A stretch of DNA of 11,922 bases from Bacteroidales bacterium (GCA_900768725.1 CAAGDU010000030.1:1-11922), one strand, 5' to 3'; shown: positions 1 to 5,937, numbered from the stretch's first letter. Translations and numbers: made by a program. Notes: generated by a model not told the origin, from the letters alone.

Positions 1-16
1 GGTTTCGGTCGTCCAT
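1..16 (-). CDS. possible start of a further gene, cut by window edge
   Basis: Three bases after the metallophosphoesterase stop there is an ATG on the minus strand (16-14) followed by GAC GAC CGA AAC, giving MDDRN, and then the window ends. The preceding AGAAGG could act as a weak ribosome binding site. Tight spacing after dtd and the phosphoesterase would fit a third gene in the same operon. Five codons cannot identify a product, and the ATG may be chance. Confidence 0.3.
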
Positions 17-19
17 TTT

Positions 20-562
20 CTACCTTCTGTCCAACTCTATCACCTCGAGGTCTTTTATCTCTTTCCCGTCTATGGCAAATCGGAGTAGTGTCTGCACGGT
101 TTGCCATCCTTGTTTGCCTGCGGCGCCCGGGTTCATGGTGAGGAAGCCGTAGTGCTTGTCGTACATCACTTTCAGGATATGGCTATGCCCGCAGACGAAG
201 AGGTCGATGATGTTATGAGAGTCGGCGGCGGTATCGATATTCTCTTCTTTCAGTTTTCTGCTTTGCTCGAACCAACGGATAAGCCATGGGTTGTACTTAC
301 CTGGGTAGCCGCCGATATGGGTCATCAGCACGTTCACGTCTTCCACCCGAAAGCGATAGAACTCACTCAACGAATAGCGCACATCGCCGCTGTCCATGTT
401 GCCGAACACCGCCCGCGTGGGCTTGAACTCACGCAACCGTTGCAGCACCTCCACGCTGCCGATGTCGCCTGCATGCCATATCTCGTCCACATCGCGGAAA
501 TGCTCCAACACGCGCTTATCCAGCAGCCCGTGCGTATCGCTCAGAAGTCCAATTCGGGTCAT
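20..562 (-). CDS. YfcE/MJ0936-family metallophosphoesterase
   Basis: A 180-residue cytosolic calcineurin-like phosphoesterase, the usual length for the small YfcE/MJ0936 family, which hydrolyses phosphodiesters with a two-metal centre. The metal-binding set is visible in order: SDTHG (Asp9, His11), AGDIGS (Asp33), FGNMD (Asn55), THIGG (His82) and CGHSH (His126, His128), followed by the family's NPGAAG near residue 144. No signal peptide is seen. The ATG at 562 puts the first motif at residues 8-12, as expected. It starts 18 bases after the dtd stop, so it is probably the second gene of a dtd transcript. The physiological substrate cannot be read from sequence. A YfcE-type name would over-specify it, so no symbol is given. 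Confidence 0.93.
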   Translation of the reverse strand: MTRIGLLSDTHGLLDKRVLEHFRDVDEIWHAGDIGSVEVLQRLREFKPTRAVFGNMDSGDVRYSLSEFYRFRVEDVNVLMTHIGGYPGKYNPWLIRWFEQSRKLKEENIDTAADSHNIIDLFVCGHSHILKVMYDKHYGFLTMNPGAAGKQGWQTVQTLLRFAIDGKEIKDLEVIELDRR

Positions 563-580
563 AAGTCAGATTGTTAATTT

Positions 581-1021
581 TCAAATTTCAACAAGTATCG
601 TTACGGGTCCGTCGTTGAGCAACTCCACTTTCATGTCGGCTCCGAAGCGCCCTGTCTCCACGTGCAGACCATACTGCTCGCGCAGCAGTTGGTTGAAGTA
701 TTCGTACATGGGCTCCGCTTGCTCTGGGCGCGCGGCTTGGATGAATGAGGGACGGTTCCCGTGCGAGCAGTCTCCATAAAGCGTGAACTGCGACACAGAG
801 AGCACTGCGCCGCCGACATCCTTCAAGGAAAGATTCATCTTCCCCGCTTCGTCCTCAAAAACCCTCAACTGCGCCACTTTCTTTGCTACGTACTCTACCT
901 CTTTAAGGCTGTCGGTATGCGTTATACCCACCAGCAGGAGAAAGCCTCTGCCAATTTTACCAACCATAGTGCCATCTATTGTTACGTGGGCACTACTTAC
1001 TCGCTGAACTACTACGCGCAT
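581..1021 (-). CDS. dtd: D-aminoacyl-tRNA deacylase
   Basis: A 146-residue protein of full family length. DTD removes D-amino acids (and glycine mischarged on tRNA-Ala) from tRNA, a chiral proofreading step in the cytosol, working as a homodimer. The N-terminus MRVVVQRVSSAHV is typical. The catalytic-pocket motif SQFTLYGD lies at residues 77-84, NRPSF at 89-93, TGRFGADM at 123-130, and the cross-subunit Gly-cisPro motif as NDGPVT at 136-141. The ATG at 1021 is the only sensible start because the conserved beta strand begins at residue 2. A Bacteroidota-type promoter lies about 50 bases upstream. The metallophosphoesterase follows 18 bases after its stop, so the two are likely co-transcribed. 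Nothing is truncated or odd. Confidence 0.97.
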   Translation of the reverse strand: MRVVVQRVSSAHVTIDGTMVGKIGRGFLLLVGITHTDSLKEVEYVAKKVAQLRVFEDEAGKMNLSLKDVGGAVLSVSQFTLYGDCSHGNRPSFIQAARPEQAEPMYEYFNQLLREQYGLHVETGRFGADMKVELLNDGPVTILVEI

Positions 1022-1073
1022 GGTTTCTAAGAATGAATATAAATAAGGATGGCGAACTACCGCCTTTGTGGTG

Positions 1074-1105
1074 CAAAGGTACTGCTTTTTTTTTACATAT
1101 GCAAA
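1074..1105 (-). promoter_or_regulatory. promoter for dtd operon (TTTG-N20-TACCTTTG)
   Basis: On the minus strand TTTG (1105-1102) is followed 20 bases later by TACCTTTG (1081-1074). This matches the Bacteroidota primary sigma consensus TTTG / TAnnTTTG. Transcription would start near 1067, giving a leader of about 45 bases to the dtd ATG. Its -7 region lies in an inverted repeat shared with the recQ promoter. Confidence 0.75.
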
Positions 1106-1182
1106 TCCGTCCGATGCAATTTATGCTGCCGGCTTCTATTGTCCTGAGGTGGTCTGAAATTTCATACAAAAATATGACCTCC

Positions 1183-1214
1183 CTTGCACATCTCCGAAAA
1201 AAGCAGTATCTTTG
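1183..1214 (+). promoter_or_regulatory. promoter for recQ (CTTG-N20-TATCTTTG)
   Basis: TATCTTTG at 1207-1214 is an exact TAnnTTTG -7 element, and CTTG at 1183-1186, one base off TTTG, sits 20 bases upstream. Transcription would start near 1221, giving a leader of roughly 60 bases. The last 15 bases before the ATG are A-rich without a strong Shine-Dalgarno, as is usual in this phylum. Confidence 0.7.
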
Positions 1215-1279
1215 CACTCGTCTTTTGGCTTGCTGATGATACATAATAGACGAATCTTTCTATAACGAAATACAAAATT

Positions 1280-3004
1280 ATGTCTCCTCTCGAAGTACTC
1301 CATAGATATTGGCATTACAATGATTTCCGCCCATTGCAGTCGGAGATTATTGATTGCGTGCTCTCCGGTAGAGACACGTTGGCGTTGATGCCTACCGGCG
1401 GAGGTAAAAGTCTTTGTTTTCAGGTGCCAACAATGGTGATGGGCGGTTTGTGTTTGGTGATTACCCCTCTAATAGCACTGATGAAGGATCAGGTGGCAAA
1501 CCTGCGATTGCGGGATATCCATGCGGCAGCCATTTATACAGGCATGAGCCGCGACCAACAGCGTGTAGCAATTGACAATTGCCAGTTTGGACCATACCAT
1601 TTTCTATATGTATCGCCTGAACGTTTGGAGAGTGAGACCTTTCGCAAGCGTCTGGCATCCTTGCCGATATGTCTGCTGGCTGTTGATGAGGCGCATTGTA
1701 TCTCGCAGTGGGGCTATGATTTTCGCCCATCGTACTTGCATATTGCTGATATCCGTGAGAGTTTCCCCCATGTGCCGCTACTTGCACTGACTGCTACAGC
1801 TCCCCCTGCTGTGGTGGACGACATACAGGATAAATTGCACTTCAGGGAGAAGAATGTACTGAAGAAAAGTTTCCGAAGAGAGAACTTGCAATATATTGTG
1901 AGGGAAGTGGAAAGTGCCCAAACTATCATAGGAGAAATGCCCGCCTACTCGGTGGGCAACGGTCGGGAGCAGAAGATAGCGCAGATTGTTCATATACTTA
2001 AGCGTGTGGAGGGCAGCGCGATTGTCTATGTGCGAAACCGAAAGCGGGCGCAGGAGGTGGCGGAGATACTATCAACAAACAATCTTTCGGTAGATTTCTA
2101 TCACGCGGGTCTTTCGACCAAAGAACGGAATTGCAAGCAAGAACAATGGAAGGCGGGTAACACCCGAGTAATGGTCTGTACGAGTGCTTTTGGAATGGGA
2201 ATAGACAAACCGGATGTGCGGTTGGTAATACATCACGACCTGCCGGATAGTTTAGAAGCCTACTACCAAGAGGCGGGGCGTGCAGGACGCGATGGGAAAA
2301 CCGCATATGCTGTTCTGCTCTTCCACCCCTCCGACCGAACCAAGGCGAAGAAGCGCGTATCTGCCAACTATCCGCCCAAAGAGTTTGTGGAGCGGGTTTA
2401 TCATTGCGTATGCGATTTTTATCAGGTGGGTCTCGGAAGCGGGTTAGACCATTCGTTTGCATTGCATATAGACGAACTATGCCAGTGTATGCACCTGCCC
2501 GTTTTGCAGACCTATTCTGCCCTTCATCTGCTAGACCAAGCAGGTTATGTTCGCTTTGAGGATGAGCATGAAACTCCTCCGCGGGTGATTATTAACATTG
2601 CGGCGCAATCGCTGGCGGATTACACACTCAACCACGAGCAGATACGTTTGCTTGACCAGCTCATGCGGCGCTATAGCGGTATCTTCACTGATTTTCAGTA
2701 TATTGATGACTCGGAGCACGAACTTTTGGTGAGCCTTGCACAACGGCATATCATCACTTATATTCCACGCACCATTGCTTGTACCTTTACATTAATACAA
2801 GAGCGGCAGGCAGAAATCTACCTGCCGCCGCGAATCTATGAAGAGCGACAATCGCAATATGTAGAGCGGCTACGTGCTATGATGGAATATGCAGAGCAAA
2901 ATCAATTCTGCCGCGAACAACTGCTTTTAGGCTATTTTGGTGAGTTGAACGCCCCACCATGCGGGCACTGCGATGTCTGCCGAAAGAGAAAGCATTTATT
3001 GTAG
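1280..3004 (+). CDS. RecQ-family ATP-dependent DNA helicase, short form
   Basis: A 574-residue superfamily 2 3'-5' DNA helicase for recombination and repair. Visible motifs: FRPLQ (motif 0, 16-20), Walker A MPTGGGKS (37-44), DEAH (136-139) with HCISQWG, LTATAP (170-175), GSAIVYVRNR (245-254), TSAFGMGIDKPDVR (301-314), and the arginine-finger motif YYQEAGRAGRDG (328-339). A winged-helix-like region follows (about 375-430). The zinc cluster Cys544-x16-Cys561-x2-Cys564-x2-Cys567 is at the very C-terminus, not directly after the helicase core as in E. coli RecQ, and there is no HRDC domain. Residues about 212-228 look like extra sequence relative to the usual link before the second RecA domain. 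Bacteroidales usually carry a longer HRDC-bearing RecQ elsewhere, so this is probably the second paralogue and no symbol is given. The stop codon's last base begins a repeat element. Confidence 0.93.
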   Translation: MSPLEVLHRYWHYNDFRPLQSEIIDCVLSGRDTLALMPTGGGKSLCFQVPTMVMGGLCLVITPLIALMKDQVANLRLRDIHAAAIYTGMSRDQQRVAIDNCQFGPYHFLYVSPERLESETFRKRLASLPICLLAVDEAHCISQWGYDFRPSYLHIADIRESFPHVPLLALTATAPPAVVDDIQDKLHFREKNVLKKSFRRENLQYIVREVESAQTIIGEMPAYSVGNGREQKIAQIVHILKRVEGSAIVYVRNRKRAQEVAEILSTNNLSVDFYHAGLSTKERNCKQEQWKAGNTRVMVCTSAFGMGIDKPDVRLVIHHDLPDSLEAYYQEAGRAGRDGKTAYAVLLFHPSDRTKAKKRVSANYPPKEFVERVYHCVCDFYQVGLGSGLDHSFALHIDELCQCMHLPVLQTYSALHLLDQAGYVRFEDEHETPPRVIINIAAQSLADYTLNHEQIRLLDQLMRRYSGIFTDFQYIDDSEHELLVSLAQRHIITYIPRTIACTFTLIQERQAEIYLPPRIYEERQSQYVERLRAMMEYAEQNQFCREQLLLGYFGELNAPPCGHCDVCRKRKHLL

Positions 3005-3172
3005 AGGCTGTCTAACAAGTCCTATGAAGCGTAGCTACTGGGGACGCCCCGATTGTCGGGACGGGCGTTTTGGAACAAAACGAAGGTTTTAGCGGTGATT
3101 TTAGCCCCTTATAAGCCATTAACAAACAAAAAGAGGCTGCCTAACTTGACTTGTTAGACAGCCTCTTTTTTT
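3004..3172. repeat. MITE-like element with 18-base inverted ends, filling the recQ-lysS gap
   Basis: GAGGCTGTCTAACAAGTC at 3004-3021 is a perfect inverted match to 3148-3165. The left end uses the last base of the recQ stop TAG, and the right end runs into the T tract at the lysS stop (3171-3173), so the element occupies essentially the whole gap. Inside are TACTGGGGACG (3036-3046), a GC-rich imperfect palindrome (3044-3069), and a segment from 3079 repeated at 6157. The right end also carries a near copy of the terminal sequence (3133-3145) that pairs with it as a hairpin. No transposase frame is present and no convincing target duplication is visible, so mobility is inferred only from the ends and the second partial copy. 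Confidence 0.65.
3128..3172. terminator. bidirectional intrinsic terminator for recQ and lysS
   Basis: The arms 3128-3145 and 3153-3170 pair at 17 of 18 positions around a 7-base loop (TTGACTT). An A tract precedes and a T tract follows, so it reads as a Rho-independent terminator on both strands. It lies between two convergent stop codons (3004 and 3171) and would end both transcripts. Confidence 0.85.
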
Positions 3173-4715
3173 ATCCTTCCGGTTTCATGGTCGGGAAGAG
3201 GAGGACTTCTTGGATGGTGGGCTGACCGGTGAGGAAGATAGCCAGACGGTCGATGCCGATGCCGATGCCCGAGGTGGGCGGCATGCCGTACTCCAGTGCG
3301 CGCACGAAGTCGTGGTCTATCACCATCGCCTCGTCGTCGCCCTTGTCGGCGAGCTTCATCTGCTCCACGAAGCGCTCGTATTGGTCGATAGGGTCGTTCA
3401 ACTCAGAGTAGGCGTTCGCCACCTCCTTGCCGTTGACCATCAGCTCGAAGCGCTCGGTGAGTCCCGCCTTGGAGCGGTGCATCTTCGTCAGCGGCGACAT
3501 CTCCACGGGGTAGTCGGTGATGAAGGTGGGCTGTATGAAGGTGCCTTCGCAGGTCTCGCCGAAGATTTCGTCAATGAGTTTGCCCTTGCCCATCTTGTCG
3601 GTGTCCTCCACGCCGTATTTCTTTGCCACCTCGCGCACCTCGTCTTCGCTCATCGTGCTCAGGTCGTAGCCCGTCTTCTCTCGGATGGCATCGAGGATGG
3701 GCAGGCGGCGGTAGGGCGCCTTGAAGTCCACCTCGTGGTCGCCTATCTGCACCTTCGTGGTGCCGTTCACGGCGATGGCGATACGCTCCAGCAGTTGCTC
3801 TGTGAAGGTCATCATCCAGTTGTAGTCCTTATAGGAGACATAGAGTTCCATGCAGGTGAACTCGGGGTTGTGGCTGCGGTCCATGCCCTCGTTGCGGAAG
3901 TTGCGACCTATCTCATACACGCCCTCGAAGCCGCCTACGATGAGTCGCTTGAGGTACAACTCGGTGGCGATACGCAGGTACATATCCACGTCCAGCGCGT
4001 TGTGGTGGGTGATGAACGGACGCGCCGATGCGCCGCCGGCAATCTGTTGCAGGATAGGCGTCTCTACCTCGGTATAACCCGCCTCGTCGAACACCTGCCG
4101 CATGGTGCGGATGATGGTGGCGCGCTTGAGGAACACGCTCTTTACGCCCTCGTTGACCACGAGGTCCACATACCGCTGGCGGTAGCGCTGCTCGGGGTCG
4201 TTGAAGCCGTCGTATGCCACGCCGTCTTTGTACTTCACGATAGGCAGCGGGCGCAGGCTCTTGGCGAGCACGGTCAGTTGCTTGGCATGGACGGAAATCT
4301 CGCCCATCTGCGTGCGGAAGACGAAGCCTTCTATGCCGATGAAGTCGCCTATGTCGAGCAGTTTCTTGAAGACCACGTTGTACATCTGTTGCTCCACGGT
4401 GGTCGCCTGCTCGCCCTCGGGCACGGGTGCTTGGATGTCGTCGCGGCTGACATACACCTGTATGCGCCCTTTCGAGTCTTGCAACTCGATGAACGATGCC
4501 TTGCCCATGATACGGCGCGACATCAGTCGTCCTGCGATGCGCACGGGCGTGCCGGTGTGCCACTGTGCCGTCTCATCATCGTCTTGGAAACCGGACTTTA
4601 TATCTGTGGAATAACCCGTTACCACGTACTCCTCTGCCGGATAGGGGTTGATACCCATATCTCGCATTGTCTGCAGGCTCTGCCTGCGCACTTGTTCTTG
4701 CTCGCTTAATGCCAT
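3171..4715 (-). CDS. lysS: lysyl-tRNA synthetase, class II
   Basis: A 514-residue cytosolic enzyme that charges tRNA-Lys with lysine using ATP. An N-terminal OB-fold anticodon-binding domain spans about residues 55-165 (GRLMSRRIMGKASFIELQD is typical). The class II catalytic domain follows: motif 1 near TMRQVFDEAGYTEVETPIL, then GGASARPFITHHNALD, motif 2 as YEIGRNFRNEGMDRSHNPEF, and motif 3 as GIGIGIDRLAIFLTGQPTI close to the C-terminus. Length is that of a standard bacterial LysRS, with no long C-terminal extension. The ATG at 4715 opens MALSEQEQVRRQSL, a normal family start. It is transcribed from a promoter about 100 bases upstream, divergent from the SprT-like gene, and ends at the terminator hairpin, so it is probably monocistronic. 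Confidence 0.97.
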   Translation of the reverse strand: MALSEQEQVRRQSLQTMRDMGINPYPAEEYVVTGYSTDIKSGFQDDDETAQWHTGTPVRIAGRLMSRRIMGKASFIELQDSKGRIQVYVSRDDIQAPVPEGEQATTVEQQMYNVVFKKLLDIGDFIGIEGFVFRTQMGEISVHAKQLTVLAKSLRPLPIVKYKDGVAYDGFNDPEQRYRQRYVDLVVNEGVKSVFLKRATIIRTMRQVFDEAGYTEVETPILQQIAGGASARPFITHHNALDVDMYLRIATELYLKRLIVGGFEGVYEIGRNFRNEGMDRSHNPEFTCMELYVSYKDYNWMMTFTEQLLERIAIAVNGTTKVQIGDHEVDFKAPYRRLPILDAIREKTGYDLSTMSEDEVREVAKKYGVEDTDKMGKGKLIDEIFGETCEGTFIQPTFITDYPVEMSPLTKMHRSKAGLTERFELMVNGKEVANAYSELNDPIDQYERFVEQMKLADKGDDEAMVIDHDFVRALEYGMPPTSGIGIGIDRLAIFLTGQPTIQEVLLFPTMKPEG

Positions 4716-4753
4716 ATATACTAATTAAGAATTAACAATTAACATGCGTATGC

Positions 4754-4805
4754 TCTTGGTTCTCCCGACAAGTCGGGACAAGTTTGGCTCCTTGTTCTTG
4801 GTTCT
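4754..4805. repeat. 10-base direct repeats flanking a CCCGAC palindrome in the lysS leader
   Basis: TCTTGGTTCT occurs at 4754-4763 and again at 4796-4805. Between them lies the palindrome TCCCGACAAGTCGGGA (4763-4778). It falls in the untranslated leader of lysS as set by the promoter at 4824-4855. The palindrome core CCCGAC-NN-GTCGGG recurs at 5688-5701 and in degenerate form at 3048-3060. Confidence 0.7.
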
Positions 4806-4823
4806 TCTTGCCGAAAAACCGCG

Positions 4824-4855
4824 CAAAATTACAACTTTTTTCCGATATATGCAAA
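4824..4855 (-). promoter_or_regulatory. promoter for lysS (TTTG-N20-TAATTTTG)
   Basis: On the minus strand TTTG (4855-4852) and TAATTTTG (4831-4824) are separated by 20 bases, an exact Bacteroidota-type promoter. Transcription would start near 4817, leaving a leader of about 100 bases before the lysS ATG at 4715. Confidence 0.75.
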
Positions 4856-4869
4856 TTTATTTTGCGTAT
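4847..4869. promoter_or_regulatory. inverted repeat joining the two back-to-back -33 elements
   Basis: ATATGCAAA (4847-4855) and TTTGCGTAT (4861-4869) form an inverted repeat matching at 8 of 9 positions around TTTAT. Each arm contains the -33 TTTG of one of the divergent promoters. It may be only a by-product of two -33 boxes, or a shared operator. Confidence 0.5.
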
Positions 4870-4892
4870 CTGCTTAATTTTGAGTACTTTTG
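4861..4892 (+). promoter_or_regulatory. promoter for the SprT-like gene (TTTG-N20-TACTTTTG)
   Basis: TTTG at 4861-4864 and TACTTTTG at 4885-4892 are 20 bases apart, matching TTTG / TAnnTTTG. Transcription would start near 4899, so the leader before the ATG at 4917 is only about 18 bases. Confidence 0.75.
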
Positions 4893-4916
4893 CAATCGTA
4901 AATGGTCAAATAGTCA

Positions 4917-5663
4917 ATGGTTACCATCCCGTATATCCAACAGAAGTTCGACGACTTCAATCGGCAGTATTTCGGCAATCAGTTGCCGCCTATCCCCATC
5001 AAACTGAGTAATGCCAAGACTTTCCTCGGCAAGGTCTGCTTCCGCAAGGAGCGCAAACTGCTCAGCCGCAAGTGGCATTATTCCGATTTTGTCTTGCGTA
5101 TCAATACCCGTATCGACTTACCCGAAGATGTAGTGGAGGACATCATCCTCCACGAGATGATTCATTATTATATCGCAGTGAACCAATGGCAGGACTGTTC
5201 TGCCCACGGTCGCCTGTTTCGCGCGGAGATGGCGCGTCTGAATGCCGCAGGCAGACATATCCGTATCTCGCATCGCCTCACGCCCGAGCAGGCACAGCAG
5301 GCGCAGGGGGGACGGAAGACGCGCGTGGTCTGCGTGGCGTATTTCAAGGACGGCAGGGTAGGCGTTAAGGTGGTGCCCAAGCAAGTAGCGCATGTATTGC
5401 GTTTTCATCGCGCCGCCTTCGCGCATTTCGCTATAGAGCGTCTCTGCTGGTATCTCTCCGACTCCCCTTTCTTCGCCCAATACCCCTCCTCCGCCGCCCT
5501 CCGTTTCTACCTCTGCGAAGACACCCCCACGGAACGAACGGAAACAACGGGAAGTACGGCCCCCCCCTTGCAAGCGGCGTTGCATCAATCGCGCCCGCTC
5601 TTGTGCGATGGCACGACGCTTCGTCTCAGCCCCAACTCGTCCAACTCGCATCTGCATTGGTAG
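4917..5663 (+). CDS. SprT-like zinc metalloprotease domain protein
   Basis: A 248-residue protein of the SprT-like family, the fold shared with the protease domain of eukaryotic Spartan, which degrades DNA-crosslinked proteins. The zinc-peptidase signature is LHEMIHYY, giving His79, Glu80 and His83, with the third ligand probably His97 in AHGRLFRAEMARLN. The upstream FLGKVCFR and RINTRIDLPEDVVEDIILHE also fit the family. It has no signal peptide, so it acts in the cytosol. The only plausible start is the ATG at 4917, because an in-frame ATG at 4902 runs into TAG. The N-terminal 200 residues are well formed. The tail after about residue 201 is rich in Thr, Pro and Ser, ends SNSHLHW, and spans a run of seven C near 5560, so the exact C-terminus could be affected by a frameshift. 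The bacterial role is not established. Confidence 0.88.
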   Translation: MVTIPYIQQKFDDFNRQYFGNQLPPIPIKLSNAKTFLGKVCFRKERKLLSRKWHYSDFVLRINTRIDLPEDVVEDIILHEMIHYYIAVNQWQDCSAHGRLFRAEMARLNAAGRHIRISHRLTPEQAQQAQGGRKTRVVCVAYFKDGRVGVKVVPKQVAHVLRFHRAAFAHFAIERLCWYLSDSPFFAQYPSSAALRFYLCEDTPTERTETTGSTAPPLQAALHQSRPLLCDGTTLRLSPNSSNSHLHW

Positions 5664-5673
5664 TCTCTGGGGG

Positions 5674-5716
5674 CGCGGGTGGTACATCCCGACTGGTCGG
5701 GTACGTCTCGCCCGCG
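5674..5716. repeat. compound GC-rich hairpin with CCCGAC palindrome
   Basis: CCCGAC-TG-GTCGGG (5688-5701) forms the tip. GTAC on the left (5682-5685, with a two-base bulge) pairs with GTAC on the right (5701-5704), and CGCGGG (5674-5679) can pair with CCCGCG (5711-5716) lower in the stem. The right half, GTCGGGTACGTCTCGCCCGCG, partly recurs at 5924-5937 and 6089-6105. Confidence 0.6.
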
Positions 5717-5721
5717 GTTAG

Positions 5722-5910
5722 AAAAAAAATGGTAATGATATACATGTTGACCCAGCGATTCAAAATTGAGTTATGTCGCCCCGTTGGGGCTTGCATTGTG
5801 GATGATTCCCTTTTACGTAGGGTTTCACCCTACGCTAATTTATATCGCCCCTTCGGGGCTTGCATTTGATAACCTATTTGGGTCAACTCGTATATCATTA
5901 CCAAAAAAAT
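5722..5910. mobile_element. MITE-like element with 25-base terminal inverted repeats
   Basis: TGGTAATGATATACATGTTGACCCA without its last bases begins the left arm (5730-5754), which matches the reverse complement of 5879-5903 at 23 of 25 positions. AAAAAAAT directly precedes the inner ends at 5723-5730 and follows at 5903-5910, which could be an 8-base target duplication but is low complexity. The interior, about 125 bases, has no coding capacity and holds three hairpins: GCCCC-GTT-GGGGC (5778-5790), CGTAGGG-TTTCA-CCCTACG (5816-5834) and GCCCC-TTC-GGGGC (5847-5859, with flanking pairs). The first and third belong to 27-base direct repeats. No transposase is in the window, so this would be non-autonomous. 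Confidence 0.7.
5771..5866. repeat. two 27-base direct repeats, each a GC hairpin, inside the MITE-like element
   Basis: 5771-5797 and 5840-5866 agree at 24 of 27 positions. Both have the form TTAT-N-TCGCCCC, a three-base loop, then GGGGCTTGCATT. A third hairpin with a 7-base stem (5816-5834) sits exactly between them. The differences fall mainly in the loop, which suggests the stems are maintained. Confidence 0.75.
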
Positions 5911-5918
5911 ACTGGGGA

Positions 5919-5937
5919 CGTGGGCGTCTCGCCCGCG
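5919..5937. repeat. GC-rich hairpin CGTGGGCG-TCT-CGCCCGCG
   Basis: The arms 5919-5926 and 5930-5937 pair over eight positions (one as G-T) around TCT. The segment CGTCTCGCCCGCG (5925-5937) is a direct repeat of 5704-5716, so this 13-base motif brackets the MITE-like element. Confidence 0.65.

Larger units (their letters stand above)
1071..1217. repeat. 21-base inverted repeat covering both divergent -7 regions
   Basis: The segment 1197-1217 and the reverse complement of 1071-1091 agree at 20 of 21 bases. Each arm reads A-tract, GCAGTA, one variable base, then CTTTGCAC, and each contains the -7 element of a divergent promoter. About 105 bases separate the arms. It could be a duplicated promoter segment or simply two strong promoters with a shared extended consensus. 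Confidence 0.7.

Noticed and set aside
993..1244. Minus-strand 83-codon frame across the dtd-recQ gap
   Set aside because: It overlaps the dtd start and both divergent promoters; no family resemblance and no promoter of its own.
3210..4709. Long plus-strand open frame (499 codons) opposite lysS
   Set aside because: It lies antisense across a clearly real lysS, is His/Val/Leu-rich from reversed lysS codons, and matches no family.
4716..4823. T-box or lysine riboswitch in the lysS leader
   Set aside because: No T-box sequence or lysine-aptamer pattern is visible; the only structure is the short CCCGAC palindrome, and such leaders are not expected in this phylum.
5603..5869. Plus-strand 88-codon frame ending in YRPFGACI
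   Set aside because: Its second half is the translation of the two 27-base hairpin repeats of the MITE-like element and its first half overlaps the SprT-like gene out of frame.
5722..5910. CRISPR array, because of the repeated 27-base hairpins
   Set aside because: Only two repeats occur, the segment between them holds its own hairpin, inverted ends flank the whole unit, and no cas gene is present.
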